DNA of 44,058 nucleotides from Streptomyces lincolnensis (GTDB lineage: Bacteria; Actinomycetota; Actinomycetes; Streptomycetales; Streptomycetaceae), in contig NZ_JAIHON010000031.1 in the NCBI RefSeq assembly GCF_021173675.1, forward strand, positions 1-44,058. Direction: 5' to 3'. The notes under the pieces are model-generated. The model had not been told where the DNA came from and searched no databases. It was given only the letters and a program-made list of their open reading frames with translations. The position numbers and the translations under genes are program-made. Below, one piece after another: positions 17,331 through 25,250 of the stretch (positions are counted from its first letter, which is position 1; every line of letters starts with the position of its first letter).

Positions 17331-19580
17331 GTGAAGGCAGCGGGGCAGTCGGTCCGGGCACGGTTGCGCATCGGTGTCGCGGCGTCCGATCCGGGGCTGC
17401 TGCGGCTGGCCGCCGGACTCAGGACGGTCGGCGCGATCGCCCTCACGCTCGCCGTGCTCGGCCTGCTGGACGCCGGGATCCGGCATCTGGTGGCGGGCGC
17501 CATGGCGGCGATGGTCGCCACCTTCGCCATCCGGGAGAAGCAGCGCGCGCAGCAGGCCCTCACCCTGGCCCTCGGGCTGCCGGTGGCGCTGGCGTCCGTG
17601 AGCCTGGGTGCCGTCATGAGCTCCCGGGTGGTGGCCGGTGACCTGGTCTTCGTGGCGCTGATCTTCTGCGCGGTCTACGGCCGCCGGTTCGGCGACCGCG
17701 GCACCGCCCTCGGGCTGATCGGCTTCCAGGTCTACTTCCTGTCCCTGTTCGTCGGCGCCGCCGTCTCCGGCCTGCCCGAGCTGTACGGCGTGCTCGGCAT
17801 CGCCTTCGCGAGCAGCGCGCTGGTGCGTTTCGTGCTGGTCCCGGAGACGCCCGCGGGGCTCCTGGAGCGGCTGCGGGAGGCCTTCAGGGCCCGGCTGGCG
17901 CAACTGGTGGCGGCGCAGCTCGACCTGCTGGACGCCGGGCCGGACGAGCTGGAGAAGGTGCTCGAGGACGTGCGGGACGGGACCGCCCGGCTGCACGAGA
18001 CGGCGTTGATGATCCAGGGGCGGCTGGAGGAGGGCACGGCCGACGAGGCGACCGCCCGGCTCGTGCAGCGGCGGATCGCGGACGCCGAGATCGCCGCCGA
18101 GCGGCTGGGGCTGTTGCTGCTGACCGCGCGCAGTGCCGAGCGGGCCGACACGCTGACCATGCACCTGCCCGGGGCGCCCGTGCCCGCGGGGCGTCGGCTG
18201 CCGGCGCGGGACGAGGCGACGGCCACCCTGCGCCGCGATCTCCAGGCGCTGCGCCAGCTGGTGCTGCGGCCCGTCTCGCAGGGCACCGGGACCGGGCTGT
18301 CGCATGTGCGCAACCGGCTGCTCGGGTACCGCGACGAGGAGAACGTGCCCACCGCCCCGGCCGCCGTCCAGGACGCCTTCCGGGGCATCGGCGAGGCCGC
18401 CCGTGCCGTGCTCGGGCTGCGGATCGCGCTCGGCGGGGCGCAGGACGAGTCGGACGACACCCCGGCGACGACCCGTTCGCGTGAGGAGATGGACGCCGAG
18501 GACGCCGCCATCGACGCGGGCGAGGACGAGGACCGGGACCAGGAGGAGCCGACGGGGCTGCGGCGCCCCACCACCCGGGCGGCCGTGCAGGTCGCCGTGG
18601 GCTCGTCGCTGGCGATCGTCGGCGGCGAGTTCCTGTCCAGTCAGCGCTGGTACTGGGCGGTGCTGGCCTGCTGGATCGTCTTCATCAACACCGCGTCCAC
18701 GGGCGAGATCCTGGTCAAGGGCTACCGCCGGCTGGTGGGCACCGTGTTCGGGGTGGTGGCCGGGATCGTCCTGGCGGGCCTGGTGGGGCAGCACACCTGG
18801 ACGGCTTTCGCGCTGATGCTGGTGTGCGTCTTCGCGATGTTCTACACCGCTCCCCTGTCGTACACGCTGATGTCCTTCTTCGTCACCGCCGCGTTGGGGC
18901 TGCTCTACACCCTGATGCACACCTACAGCCTCTCGGTGCTGCTGCTGCGGGTGCAGGAGACCGCGCTGGGCGCGGCCTGCGGTGTGGTGGCGGCGGCGTT
19001 CGTGCTGCCGGTGCGCACGGACCGCCGTACGAACGAGCTGCTGGTCACCGTGCTGGAGCGGCTGGCCGAGGTCACCGAGTCGGCGGTCGACCAGCTCAGC
19101 GGCGGGCCGCCGGTCGAGCTGCTGGACCAGGCCCGTGACCTGGACCAGGCGCTGGCCGATCTGCGGGCCGCCACCCAGCCGCTGACCCACCCGATCACGC
19201 CGCTGCGGGCCCGGCGCGACACCGCCCGGTACGTGGTCGCGCTGCTGGAGACCTGCGCCTACCACGCCCGTTCACTGGCCGCGACGGCCGAGCTGCTGCC
19301 CACGCATCCCTCGATCGCGGCGGATCCGAGGCTGCGTCGGGCCGGGCGGCGCATCGCGCACAACATCGGGGCGATCGCCGCGTATGTCGCCGACGACCAG
19401 GCCGCCGTGGAGATCGAGACCGGCCGGAGCATCGCCTCCCTGCTGGAGCCGGACATCCCGGGCACCCCGCGGTACAGCCGTGTCACCGACCGTGTGCTGC
19501 GACACCTCCAGCGCCTGGACGAGACGGTGGCGGGCCTGGCCCGGCCCCTGGACGTCCCGGTCGCGGCACCGAAGCGCTAG
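17331..19580 (+). CDS. FUSC-family membrane transporter-like protein
   Basis: A 749-residue protein with two hydrophobic blocks, as in FUSC/aromatic-acid exporter (AaeB-like) proteins. Block 1, residues about 25-150, has several helices; a long charged cytoplasmic segment follows (about 160-415, rich in Arg and Glu, with an acidic stretch EEMDAEDAAIDAGEDEDRDQ around 390). Block 2, about 425-560, has further helices and includes YWAVLACWIVFINTA and the GTVFGVVAGIVLAGLV helix; residues 565-749 are again cytoplasmic and helical. GTG 17331 is accepted because no better start is visible; the best ribosome-like sequence (GGGAG) is 13 bases off. Family members export aromatic acids or act in envelope stress. 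The substrate here is unknown. Confidence 0.8.
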   Translation: MKAAGQSVRARLRIGVAASDPGLLRLAAGLRTVGAIALTLAVLGLLDAGIRHLVAGAMAAMVATFAIREKQRAQQALTLALGLPVALASVSLGAVMSSRVVAGDLVFVALIFCAVYGRRFGDRGTALGLIGFQVYFLSLFVGAAVSGLPELYGVLGIAFASSALVRFVLVPETPAGLLERLREAFRARLAQLVAAQLDLLDAGPDELEKVLEDVRDGTARLHETALMIQGRLEEGTADEATARLVQRRIADAEIAAERLGLLLLTARSAERADTLTMHLPGAPVPAGRRLPARDEATATLRRDLQALRQLVLRPVSQGTGTGLSHVRNRLLGYRDEENVPTAPAAVQDAFRGIGEAARAVLGLRIALGGAQDESDDTPATTRSREEMDAEDAAIDAGEDEDRDQEEPTGLRRPTTRAAVQVAVGSSLAIVGGEFLSSQRWYWAVLACWIVFINTASTGEILVKGYRRLVGTVFGVVAGIVLAGLVGQHTWTAFALMLVCVFAMFYTAPLSYTLMSFFVTAALGLLYTLMHTYSLSVLLLRVQETALGAACGVVAAAFVLPVRTDRRTNELLVTVLERLAEVTESAVDQLSGGPPVELLDQARDLDQALADLRAATQPLTHPITPLRARRDTARYVVALLETCAYHARSLAATAELLPTHPSIAADPRLRRAGRRIAHNIGAIAAYVADDQAAVEIETGRSIASLLEPDIPGTPRYSRVTDRVLRHLQRLDETVAGLARPLDVPVAAPKR

Positions 19581-19604
19581 CCACGGCGCCGGTACGGGCG
19601 TGGG

Positions 19605-20039
19605 TCAGAGGTCCGTGGGCAGGTCGCTGACCTCGGCGATGCCGCGCAGTTCCTCGTTGGTGCGCTGGCGTTCCTTGATGTAGTCGGCGATCTCTCCCAG
19701 GCGTACCGGGTCGGAGGCGGTGGCCGCGTCGGTGACCACCCGGACCGGGCCGGTGTCGTCGATGTGCAGCTCGATCACCTCGTTGTCCAGGCGGCCCGTG
19801 ACGGCCGTGGCGATGACCAGGGCGGCCTCGTCGCGGATCTCCTGGGAGAGCTCGTCGGTCTGTTCCTCGTCGAGGGAGAAGTCGAGGGCGGGCAGTTGGT
19901 GTTGGTCGATGGCCTCCAGGACCGGCTCCACCACGCTGAGCAGCAGTCGGTAGTCCTCGGTGTCCATGCGGATGCGCAGCAGGCCGAGGTAGACGTCCAC
20001 GGGCCGGCCGTCGGGCGGAAGCTCTGGTTCGTCGTTCAT
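19605..20039 (-). CDS. Conserved hypothetical acidic protein
   Basis: A 144-residue soluble, acidic protein that I do not recognise. It begins MNDEPELPPDGRPVDVYLG and carries alternating acidic helices and strands, with LDEEQTDELSQEIRDEAALV in the middle and a strand-rich DNEVIELHIDDTGPVRVVTDA segment. No catalytic motif or membrane helix is visible. It is 29 bases downstream of the DUF1206 gene on the same strand, so the two form an operon. Its stop lies 24 bases from the convergent FUSC gene. A regulatory or scaffold role for the membrane protein next door is possible but unsupported. Confidence 0.7.
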   Translation of the reverse strand: MNDEPELPPDGRPVDVYLGLLRIRMDTEDYRLLLSVVEPVLEAIDQHQLPALDFSLDEEQTDELSQEIRDEAALVIATAVTGRLDNEVIELHIDDTGPVRVVTDAATASDPVRLGEIADYIKERQRTNEELRGIAEVSDLPTDL

Positions 20040-20068
20040 CCGGACCGGGTTCCCCGTGTGGCCACGGT

Positions 20069-20902
20069 TCAGACGCGGCGCCAGCGGGCCAGGGCGAACG
20101 AGAACACGCCGAACAGCACGAGACCGGCGGCGACGCAGACCAGGAGCCACGGTCCGAGCGGGGTGTCGGCGAAGGAGCGGAGGGCGTCGTCGAGGCCCTT
20201 GGCCCTGTCGGGTTCGTAGTCGACCGCCGCCTTCACGGCGAAGGCCCCGACGACGGCGAACACGGCGCCGCGGGCCAGACCGCCGGCCACACCCGTGACG
20301 TCCACCAGCCGCCGGGTGCGCCGGGACAGCTCACCGAACTTCATCTTGTCGTGGTAGGAGCGGCGCAGTGCCTGTACGGCGATCCACCCACCGGCCACCA
20401 CGATCGCGGCCCCGGCCGCCCCGACCAGCCACTGCCCGGCGGGGACCTCCAGGAGCCGGGCGGTGACGTCCTTGGACTGCTCGTCGCTCGATCCGCCGCC
20501 GCCCGATCCGGCGGCGAAGGACAGCACGGAGTAGGCGACGAAGGCGTAGAAGAGACACCGCATCGCGGCCAGCAGCCGTTTCCTCGGCTTGTGGCCGTCG
20601 CGTCCGACCGAGCCGAAGAGGGCTTCGGACAGCCGCCACAGGGCCATCCCCACGAGTCCGATGCCCAGCGCCCACAGCAGGACGGCGCCGAAGGGCTTGT
20701 CGGAGAGTGCGGCGAGGGCACCGCCGCGGTCGGCCTGTTCCTTGCCGTCGCCGAAGGCGATCTGGAGGGCGAGGACGCCGACCAGCAGGTAGATGACGCC
20801 GCGCGCGGTCAGTCCCGCGCGTGCGGCGGCCTCGCGCGCCGAGCCCCTGCCCACTCGGCGGGCACCGATCCGTCCGGTCCGTGCCGTGGCGCTGATGTTC
20901 AT
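20069..20902 (-). CDS. DUF1206 membrane protein
   Basis: A 277-residue membrane protein with three repeats of a two-helix unit, as in DUF1206. Each repeat starts with an amphipathic R-x-G-x-x-A-R-G-V/A segment followed by YLLVGVLAL or FYAFVAYSVL or AVFAVVGAFAVK, and a second helix such as VLLWALGIGLVGMALWRL or WLVGAAGAAIVVAGGWIAV or WLLVCVAAGLVLFGVFSFAL. A glycine-rich insert GSGGGGSSDE lies near residue 130. ATG 20902 has an excellent AGGAGGT five bases upstream. First gene of a two-gene operon. Function of the family unknown; its neighbours are stress genes in several actinobacteria. Confidence 0.88.
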   Translation of the reverse strand: MNISATARTGRIGARRVGRGSAREAAARAGLTARGVIYLLVGVLALQIAFGDGKEQADRGGALAALSDKPFGAVLLWALGIGLVGMALWRLSEALFGSVGRDGHKPRKRLLAAMRCLFYAFVAYSVLSFAAGSGGGGSSDEQSKDVTARLLEVPAGQWLVGAAGAAIVVAGGWIAVQALRRSYHDKMKFGELSRRTRRLVDVTGVAGGLARGAVFAVVGAFAVKAAVDYEPDRAKGLDDALRSFADTPLGPWLLVCVAAGLVLFGVFSFALARWRRV

Positions 20903-20980
20903 CTCGACCTCCTGGGATCCGAATGCCCTGGTCGGGGGCGGACACACCCGGCGTGACCGACGGGGTGGTGGCGCAGGGGG

Positions 20981-21043
20981 CGCGCGACCGGCGGACCTGC
21001 GGTCCGGCGCGGGCGCCGTGACCGCAGGTCCGCCGGTCGCGCG
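20981..21043 (-). terminator. Very long perfect hairpin, terminator of the DUF5133 gene
   Basis: A 24-bp perfect inverted repeat (20981-21004 and 21020-21043). The 15-base loop itself folds: CGGCGC (21005-21010) faces GCGCCG (21013-21018), so the whole 63 bases form one nearly continuous stem of about 28 pairs. It begins 21 bases past the DUF5133 stop on the minus strand and lies before the DUF1206 gene. No T tract. Arms start CGCGCGACCGG and end GGTCGCGCG. Confidence 0.75.
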
Positions 21044-21064
21044 GTGCACTGGCGGTCGGCCGCC

Positions 21065-21409
21065 CTAGGACGCGGGCTCGCGCTCCTGGGCGGGCTCGCG
21101 GTCCTGGACGAAGTGACGGTCCTGGACAGGGTGACGGTCCTGGAGAGGCTTGCGCCTCAGGGCGGGCTCGCGGTTCGGGGCGGGTTCATGGTCCTGGCCG
21201 GGCTCGCGCTCCTGGGCTGCCGCGAGCAGGCGGCGGGCGGTCTCCAGGGCCGGTCTGACGTCCCGCGTGCCGGTCGACACGCAGAGCGTGTAGGCGAGGT
21301 CGCGGGCCCGCGGGCTGGGCTCGGTCCGGCCGGCGGCGGCCTCCTCGGCCGCCAGGGCCTCGTAGGCTTCGACCAGTTCCCGTAGAAAGCCGGGACGGGG
21401 GATCAGCAT
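21065..21409 (-). CDS. DUF5133-like protein with C-terminal hexapeptide repeats
   Basis: A 114-residue protein. Residues 1-65 resemble DUF5133: MLIPRPGFLRELVEAYEAL, then the conserved DLAYTLCVSTGTRDV segment. Residues 65-112 are eight hexapeptide units of the type Q-D/E-R-E/H-P-A/V, encoded by eight 18-bp DNA repeats, so the tail is charged, proline-containing and likely disordered. Start ATG 21409 is supported by GGAGGCGAGAC upstream on the minus strand. The repeat tail is likely variable in length between strains. The domain is streptomycete-specific and its function unknown. Followed by the long hairpin at 20981-21043. Confidence 0.8.
   Translation of the reverse strand: MLIPRPGFLRELVEAYEALAAEEAAAGRTEPSPRARDLAYTLCVSTGTRDVRPALETARRLLAAAQEREPGQDHEPAPNREPALRRKPLQDRHPVQDRHFVQDREPAQEREPAS
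21072..21215. repeat. Eight tandem 18-bp repeats inside the DUF5133 gene
   Basis: Units start at 21072, 21090, 21108, 21126, 21144, 21162, 21180 and 21198, each close to GCGGGCTCGCGGTCCTGG. Units 1, 2, 6 and 8 are most alike; unit 5 is most diverged. The period is a multiple of three, so copy-number change keeps the frame. This is a coding minisatellite, not a CRISPR array. Confidence 0.85.
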
Positions 21410-21445
21410 TGTCTCGCCTCCTTGTCGACGTCGACCGCGGTCCGC

Positions 21446-22303
21446 TCAGTGCTCCGCCCGCCCGGCGGGGCCACGGCCCGCCCGCTGCCCCAGGGCCTCG
21501 TCGCGCACACGGGCGCAGCTGCGGCTGATGAGCCGGGAGACGTGCATCTGGGAGATGCCGAGGTGGTCGGCGATACGGCTCTGGGTCATGTCCTCGAAGA
21601 ACCGCATGTAGAGAATGGCGCGCTCGCGTTCGGGCAGCCGGCGCAGCCCCTCCTTGGCTGACTCGCGGTCCACGACCACGTCGTAGGAGGTGTCCGAGGA
21701 GCCCAGGGTGTCCGCGAGGCTGTAGCCGTCGTCGCCGGCCGATAGCTCGGCGTCCAGGGACAGGGTGCTGAAGCTCTCCAGGGCCTCCATGCCGGTGGCG
21801 ACCTCGTCCTCGGTCAGCCCGGTGTGGACGGCGATGTCGGCGGCCGAGGGTTCGGGGGACCCCGGGTTCTGGGTCAGCTCGCGGCGCGCCACCCGCACCT
21901 TGTTGCGCAGTTCCTGCACGCGGCGCGGGACGCGCAGCGCCCACATCCGGTCGCGGAAGTGCCGCTTGACCTCACCGGTGATGGTGGGCACGGCGTAGCT
22001 CTCGAAGGCTCCCCGCTCGGGTTCGAAGCGGTCGATCGCCTTCACCAGTCCCAGGGCCGCGACCTGTCGCAGGTCCTCGAGGGACTCGCCGCGGTCGCGG
22101 AACCGGCCGGCGATGCGGTGGGCCATGGGCAGCCAGGCGGTGACGAGTTCGTCGCGGACGGCCTCCCGGTCCGGACCGTCCTCCAGAGTGTTCATCCGGG
22201 CGAAGAGGGCGGCGGTGTCGGGGGCGTCGTCGTGGCGGCGCCGGGCGGGGGCGGAGGGCTGGGCGGACGCACCGGGACGGCTTGTCGACATATCGATGAG
22301 CAT
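21446..22303 (-). CDS. RNA polymerase sigma factor, SigB/SigF family (group 3)
   Basis: A 285-residue stress/sporulation-type sigma factor without region 1. Region 2 spans about 50-120 (DLRQVAALGLVKAIDRFEPERG, AFESYAVPTITGEVKRHFRD), region 3 about 125-190 (VPRRVQELRNKVRVAR), and region 4 about 215-270 with the helix-turn-helix TQSRIADHLGISQMHVSRLISR. These are the exact signatures of the Streptomyces SigB/SigF/SigM group, whose activity is held by RsbW-like anti-sigma factors. Synteny recalled from S. coelicolor suggests SigM, but this cannot be settled here. ATG 22303 has AGGAG nine bases upstream; ATG 22291 is an alternative. The RsbW-like gene 186 bases upstream on the same strand is a candidate partner. 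Confidence 0.92.
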   Translation of the reverse strand: MLIDMSTSRPGASAQPSAPARRRHDDAPDTAALFARMNTLEDGPDREAVRDELVTAWLPMAHRIAGRFRDRGESLEDLRQVAALGLVKAIDRFEPERGAFESYAVPTITGEVKRHFRDRMWALRVPRRVQELRNKVRVARRELTQNPGSPEPSAADIAVHTGLTEDEVATGMEALESFSTLSLDAELSAGDDGYSLADTLGSSDTSYDVVVDRESAKEGLRRLPERERAILYMRFFEDMTQSRIADHLGISQMHVSRLISRSCARVRDEALGQRAGRGPAGRAEH

Positions 22304-22444
22304 GCGGAATCGCTCCTGAATGGTCGTCTCAGGGGGAATTACCGCGGGAGGTCGGCGCCCGGATGACCTGGAAGGGCCCCGGGGCAGCCATATCGCTCCC
22401 GCTGGCGCGCCTCCGGTCCGAAGCACGAAACTGCGACTGCCCTG

Positions 22445-22498
22445 CTGTCCTGGGTGCAAACTCCGGTTCCGAAAACTGTTCAGGACAGTTCAGGACAG
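22445..22498 (-). repeat. Tandem 10-bp repeat and hairpin at the end of the RsbW-like gene
   Basis: TTCAGGACAG occurs twice head to tail (22479-22488, 22489-22498), overlapping the stop codon of the RsbW-like gene. CTGTCCTG at 22445-22452 can pair with either CAGGACAG copy, giving two alternative stems. It probably terminates the RsbW-like transcript before the sigma gene; the doubled arm also suggests a switchable structure. Confidence 0.5.
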
Positions 22499-22942
22499 GG
22501 GCACCACAGCGGTGATGCACTTGCCGCCGGCGGGCAGGTCGGTCACGCGGACGTCGTGCGCGAGCCGGCAGACGATGGGCCAGCCGTGGCCGCCGACCCG
22601 GTGCCGCCCCTGCCGGTCCACCGGCGGGGAGACCACCGGCAGGGCGTCACTGCGGTCACACACCGACACACGCACATCCGTGCCGGGTTCCAGGACGTCG
22701 ACGCGGAAGTCGGTGATCCCGCCGCCGTGCAGGATGGCGTTGGTGGTGAGTTCGGAGGCCACGAGCAGGGCGTCGGAGAGGGCGTCCGCGTCGCACGGCC
22801 GGTCGGCGGCGCGGTAGCGCGCGGCCACGGCACGTTCCACCGCCCGCCGCGCCTCGGCCGGTTTGCACGGGCCGGGGCGCTCTCCGCGCCGGCCGGCAAC
22901 GGACGACTGGAGGGCGAATTCGGTCCTGTGCTCCTCGCACAT
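22490..22942 (-). CDS. RsbW-type ATP-binding protein upstream of the sigma gene
   Basis: A 150-residue GHKL ATPase with N box ASELTTNAILHGGG (Glu64, Asn68) and a G2 segment GGHGWPIVCRLA near residue 118. G1 is weak (VCDRSD). Cys residues at 2, 26 and 50 precede the kinase core, a pattern absent from the two paralogues in this window; redox input is a possibility only. Start ATG 22942 is favoured by GGGAG eight bases upstream. Position upstream of and codirectional with a SigB-family sigma factor makes it a candidate cognate anti-sigma factor, but classic rsbV-rsbW-sigB overlap is missing, so the pairing is inference. Confidence 0.85.
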   Translation of the reverse strand: MCEEHRTEFALQSSVAGRRGERPGPCKPAEARRAVERAVAARYRAADRPCDADALSDALLVASELTTNAILHGGGITDFRVDVLEPGTDVRVSVCDRSDALPVVSPPVDRQGRHRVGGHGWPIVCRLAHDVRVTDLPAGGKCITAVVPLS

Positions 22943-23173
22943 CCCTTTCACTCCCTGAATCACTCGCGCAGAGGACAGAAGCCGAGCCCCGGCCACACCC
23001 GCGGGCCTGTACGGCCACGGCGGTGACGCCTCACGCTGCGTAGGCTTCCGCAGGTCTCACTTCTTCGGCTGACCTCTCCCCGGCATACCAAACCTCTCGT
23101 TCCGTGCGAGGACGAACCATGACGAACCATGTCGACAGGTCATTGCCCCGCGGGAATCGGGTACGCGGTCCGC

Positions 23174-23395
23174 ATGACCGATGTGGTGGACTCAGACGAA
23201 CTGCTGCGACGCATCCAGCGGGCCCGGGCCTGTGCGCGGGAGGAGGAGCGGACCTGGCGCACACGCCGTGACAGTCTCCGGCAGGACGATCCGGACGGCG
23301 CCCGCGAGGCCGCGGTGCGCAGTCTGGCCTACGAGGCGGTGCTCCGGGTGCTGGACGAGATCGTCACCCCGGGCAGGCAGGGCGAGGAGCCGTGA
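23174..23395 (+). CDS. Small conserved hypothetical protein
   Basis: A 73-residue, highly charged helical protein (ELLRRIQRARACAREEERTW...). It has coding-type base composition and resembles unnamed streptomycete proteins, but no function is known. The start is uncertain: ATG 23174 suits the protein best and lies ten bases after GGGTAC (23159-23164), so the message could be leaderless from that element; ATG 23129 would add 15 unlike residues. A 10-bp direct repeat GACGAACCAT (23111-23120, 23121-23130) lies just upstream. It stands 70 bases before the PLP enzyme gene. Confidence 0.6.
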   Translation: MTDVVDSDELLRRIQRARACAREEERTWRTRRDSLRQDDPDGAREAAVRSLAYEAVLRVLDEIVTPGRQGEEP

Positions 23396-23464
23396 CGGCC
23401 GGGGCGGGCCGGGCCGCCGTGAGCACGCTGATTGACGTCCCCCGGGCCTGGGCACCCGGCCTCC

Positions 23465-24946
23465 ATGGCACCAGCTGATCACACCAGCGCACCGGTTCTG
23501 GAAGCCCTGGCCGACTATCACCGCCAGGGCCGACTGACGTTCGCGCCGCCGGGTCACAAGCAGGCCCGGGGCGCCGATCCCGCGGTGCGCGAGGTGCTCG
23601 GTGACGCCGTCTTCCTCGGTGACGTGCTGGCCTCGGGCGGTCTGGACGACCGGCTGACGCGGGGGCGGGTGCTGGAACGGGCCCAGGACCTGATGGCCGA
23701 CGCCGTGCACGCGGAGCACACCTTCTTCACGACCTGCGGGAGCTCGCTGTCCGTCAAGGCGGCGATGCTGGCCGTGGCGGGCCCGCACGAGAAGCTGCTG
23801 ATCGGGCGGGACGCCCACAAGTCGGTCGTCGCGGGTCTGATCCTCTCCGGCATCGAACCGGTCTGGCTCGAACCGCGCTGGGACACCGAACGGCGCCTGG
23901 CGCATCCGCCGTCCGCCGCGGAGTTCGAGGAGGCCTTCGAGGCGCATCCCGACGCGAAGGGCGCGTTGATCACCAGCCCCACGCCCTACGGCAGTTGTGC
24001 GGATCTCCGGGCGGTCGCCGACGTCTGCCACCGGCGCTCGGTGCCGTTGATCGTGGACGAGGCCTGGGGCGCCCACCTGCCCTTCCATCCGGAGTTGCCG
24101 TCCTGGGCGATGGACGCCGGCGCCGACATCTGCGTCACCAGCATCCACAAGATGGGCAGCGGTCTGGAGCAGGGCTCGGTCTTCCACCTCCAGGGTGATC
24201 TGGTCCCGCCGGAGCTGTTGCGGATGCGGGCCGATCTGCTCGGCACGACCAGTCCGTCGGTGCTGCTCTTCGCCGGGCTGGACGGCTGGCGTCGGCAGAT
24301 GGCCCTGCACGGCAGGGGCCTCCTGGGCGCGGCCCTGGATCTCGCCGACGAGACCCGGCACGCCATCGAGGAGATCGACGGACTGCACGTCAACGACCGC
24401 GCCGACTTCTGCGGCGCGGGCCTGGCCGACGACCTCGATCCGCTGCCCGGCGTGATCGACGTGAGCGCGCTCGGCATCACCGGCTACCAGGCGGCCGACT
24501 GGCTGCGGGAGCACCGCGCCATCGACGCGCATCTGACCGACCACCGGCGTATCGGCGCGCAGATCACGCACGCCGACGACCGGGAGACGGTCGGTCAACT
24601 GCTGGCCGCGCTCAAGGACCTGGTCCGGGTCGCACCGGAACTGCGCCCGGCGCCACGGGTAGAGGTGCCCCTGCCGGGCGAACTGCGCATGGAGCAGGCC
24701 CGACTGCCCCGGGACGCGTTCTTCGGTCCCGCCGAGAACGTGCCGGTGACCGAGGCCGCGGGGCGGGTCGCGGCGGAGATGATCACGCCGTATCCGCCGG
24801 GGATCCCGGCGATCCTGCCCGGTGAGCGGCTGACCGAGCCGGTGCTGCGGTATCTGCGGACCGGCAAGGACGCGGGCATGAATCTGCCCGACGCGACCGA
24901 CGCCGAACTGGAGTCGATCAGGGTCGTGCCCCGGGACACCGAGTGA
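23465..24946 (+). CDS. Orn/Lys/Arg decarboxylase-family PLP enzyme
   Basis: A 493-residue fold-type I PLP enzyme of the group III amino-acid decarboxylases in the short form that lacks the N-terminal wing domain. It opens with the family hallmark FAPPGHKQARG near residue 25. It carries the substrate loop TTCGSSLSVKAAM, the VDEAWGAH cofactor Asp, and SIHKMGSGLEQGS with the PLP lysine Lys229. The C-terminal domain ends TPYPPGIPAILPGERL as in lysine, ornithine and arginine decarboxylases. Start ATG 23465 is preferred because the protein family begins there; a TTG at 23432 has no better ribosome site. Which basic amino acid is used cannot be read. Polyamine synthesis or acid stress are plausible roles. 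Confidence 0.88.
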   Translation: MAPADHTSAPVLEALADYHRQGRLTFAPPGHKQARGADPAVREVLGDAVFLGDVLASGGLDDRLTRGRVLERAQDLMADAVHAEHTFFTTCGSSLSVKAAMLAVAGPHEKLLIGRDAHKSVVAGLILSGIEPVWLEPRWDTERRLAHPPSAAEFEEAFEAHPDAKGALITSPTPYGSCADLRAVADVCHRRSVPLIVDEAWGAHLPFHPELPSWAMDAGADICVTSIHKMGSGLEQGSVFHLQGDLVPPELLRMRADLLGTTSPSVLLFAGLDGWRRQMALHGRGLLGAALDLADETRHAIEEIDGLHVNDRADFCGAGLADDLDPLPGVIDVSALGITGYQAADWLREHRAIDAHLTDHRRIGAQITHADDRETVGQLLAALKDLVRVAPELRPAPRVEVPLPGELRMEQARLPRDAFFGPAENVPVTEAAGRVAAEMITPYPPGIPAILPGERLTEPVLRYLRTGKDAGMNLPDATDAELESIRVVPRDTE

Positions 24947-25250
24947 CGGCGGAGTGAAACCGGTCACGTGACCCGGATTTGTGTCGCACCACCTCCACGG
25001 ATGGTTTACCGTTCATACATACGTGGCCGCGGGGTCGACGGCATCCGTCCTCCGTGCACCACGCCTTTACGGCCCTGGCTGGTCTCCCCCGTCCAGCCAG
25101 GGCTTTTTTCTGCCCGATGACCGGGCGACACGCGATCCTCACAGCCTCTTGTCCGATTCTTCGGTCCGCCGAGGTGCCCCGAACGGTGCAAGCCGCTGAA
25201 ATGGGCGTAGGGAAAAACCGGAATCCTTCGCCGGCGAGGAGCCCCGCGCC
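24947..25250 (+). ncRNA. Candidate small RNA or attenuated leader
   Basis: A 304-base gap without a gene. It contains an A/T-richer block around 25000-25025 (TTTACCGTTCATACATACG) and then a textbook intrinsic terminator at 25072-25109. A transcript starting near 25020 would be about 90 bases long and end in the T run, or act as a terminated leader of the downstream gene, whose start is another 142 bases away. No known riboswitch fold was recognised. The transcript is inferred. Confidence 0.4.
25072..25109 (+). terminator. Intrinsic terminator with T tract
   Basis: GCCCTGGCTGG (25072-25082) and CCAGCCAGGGC (25093-25103) form a perfect 11-bp stem with a ten-base loop, followed directly by six T (25104-25109). 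It lies 125 bases after the PLP enzyme stop, so it may end that mRNA, a separate small RNA, or a leader of the next gene. It is the only stem in the window with a real T run. Confidence 0.85.

Noticed and set aside
17034..19265. A long minus-strand frame opposite the FUSC gene
   Set aside because: Antisense to a clear membrane protein; the translation is His/Gln/Arg/Pro-rich without features.
21072..21215. CRISPR-like tandem array
   Set aside because: The 18-bp units are contiguous with no spacers and in frame in a coding region.
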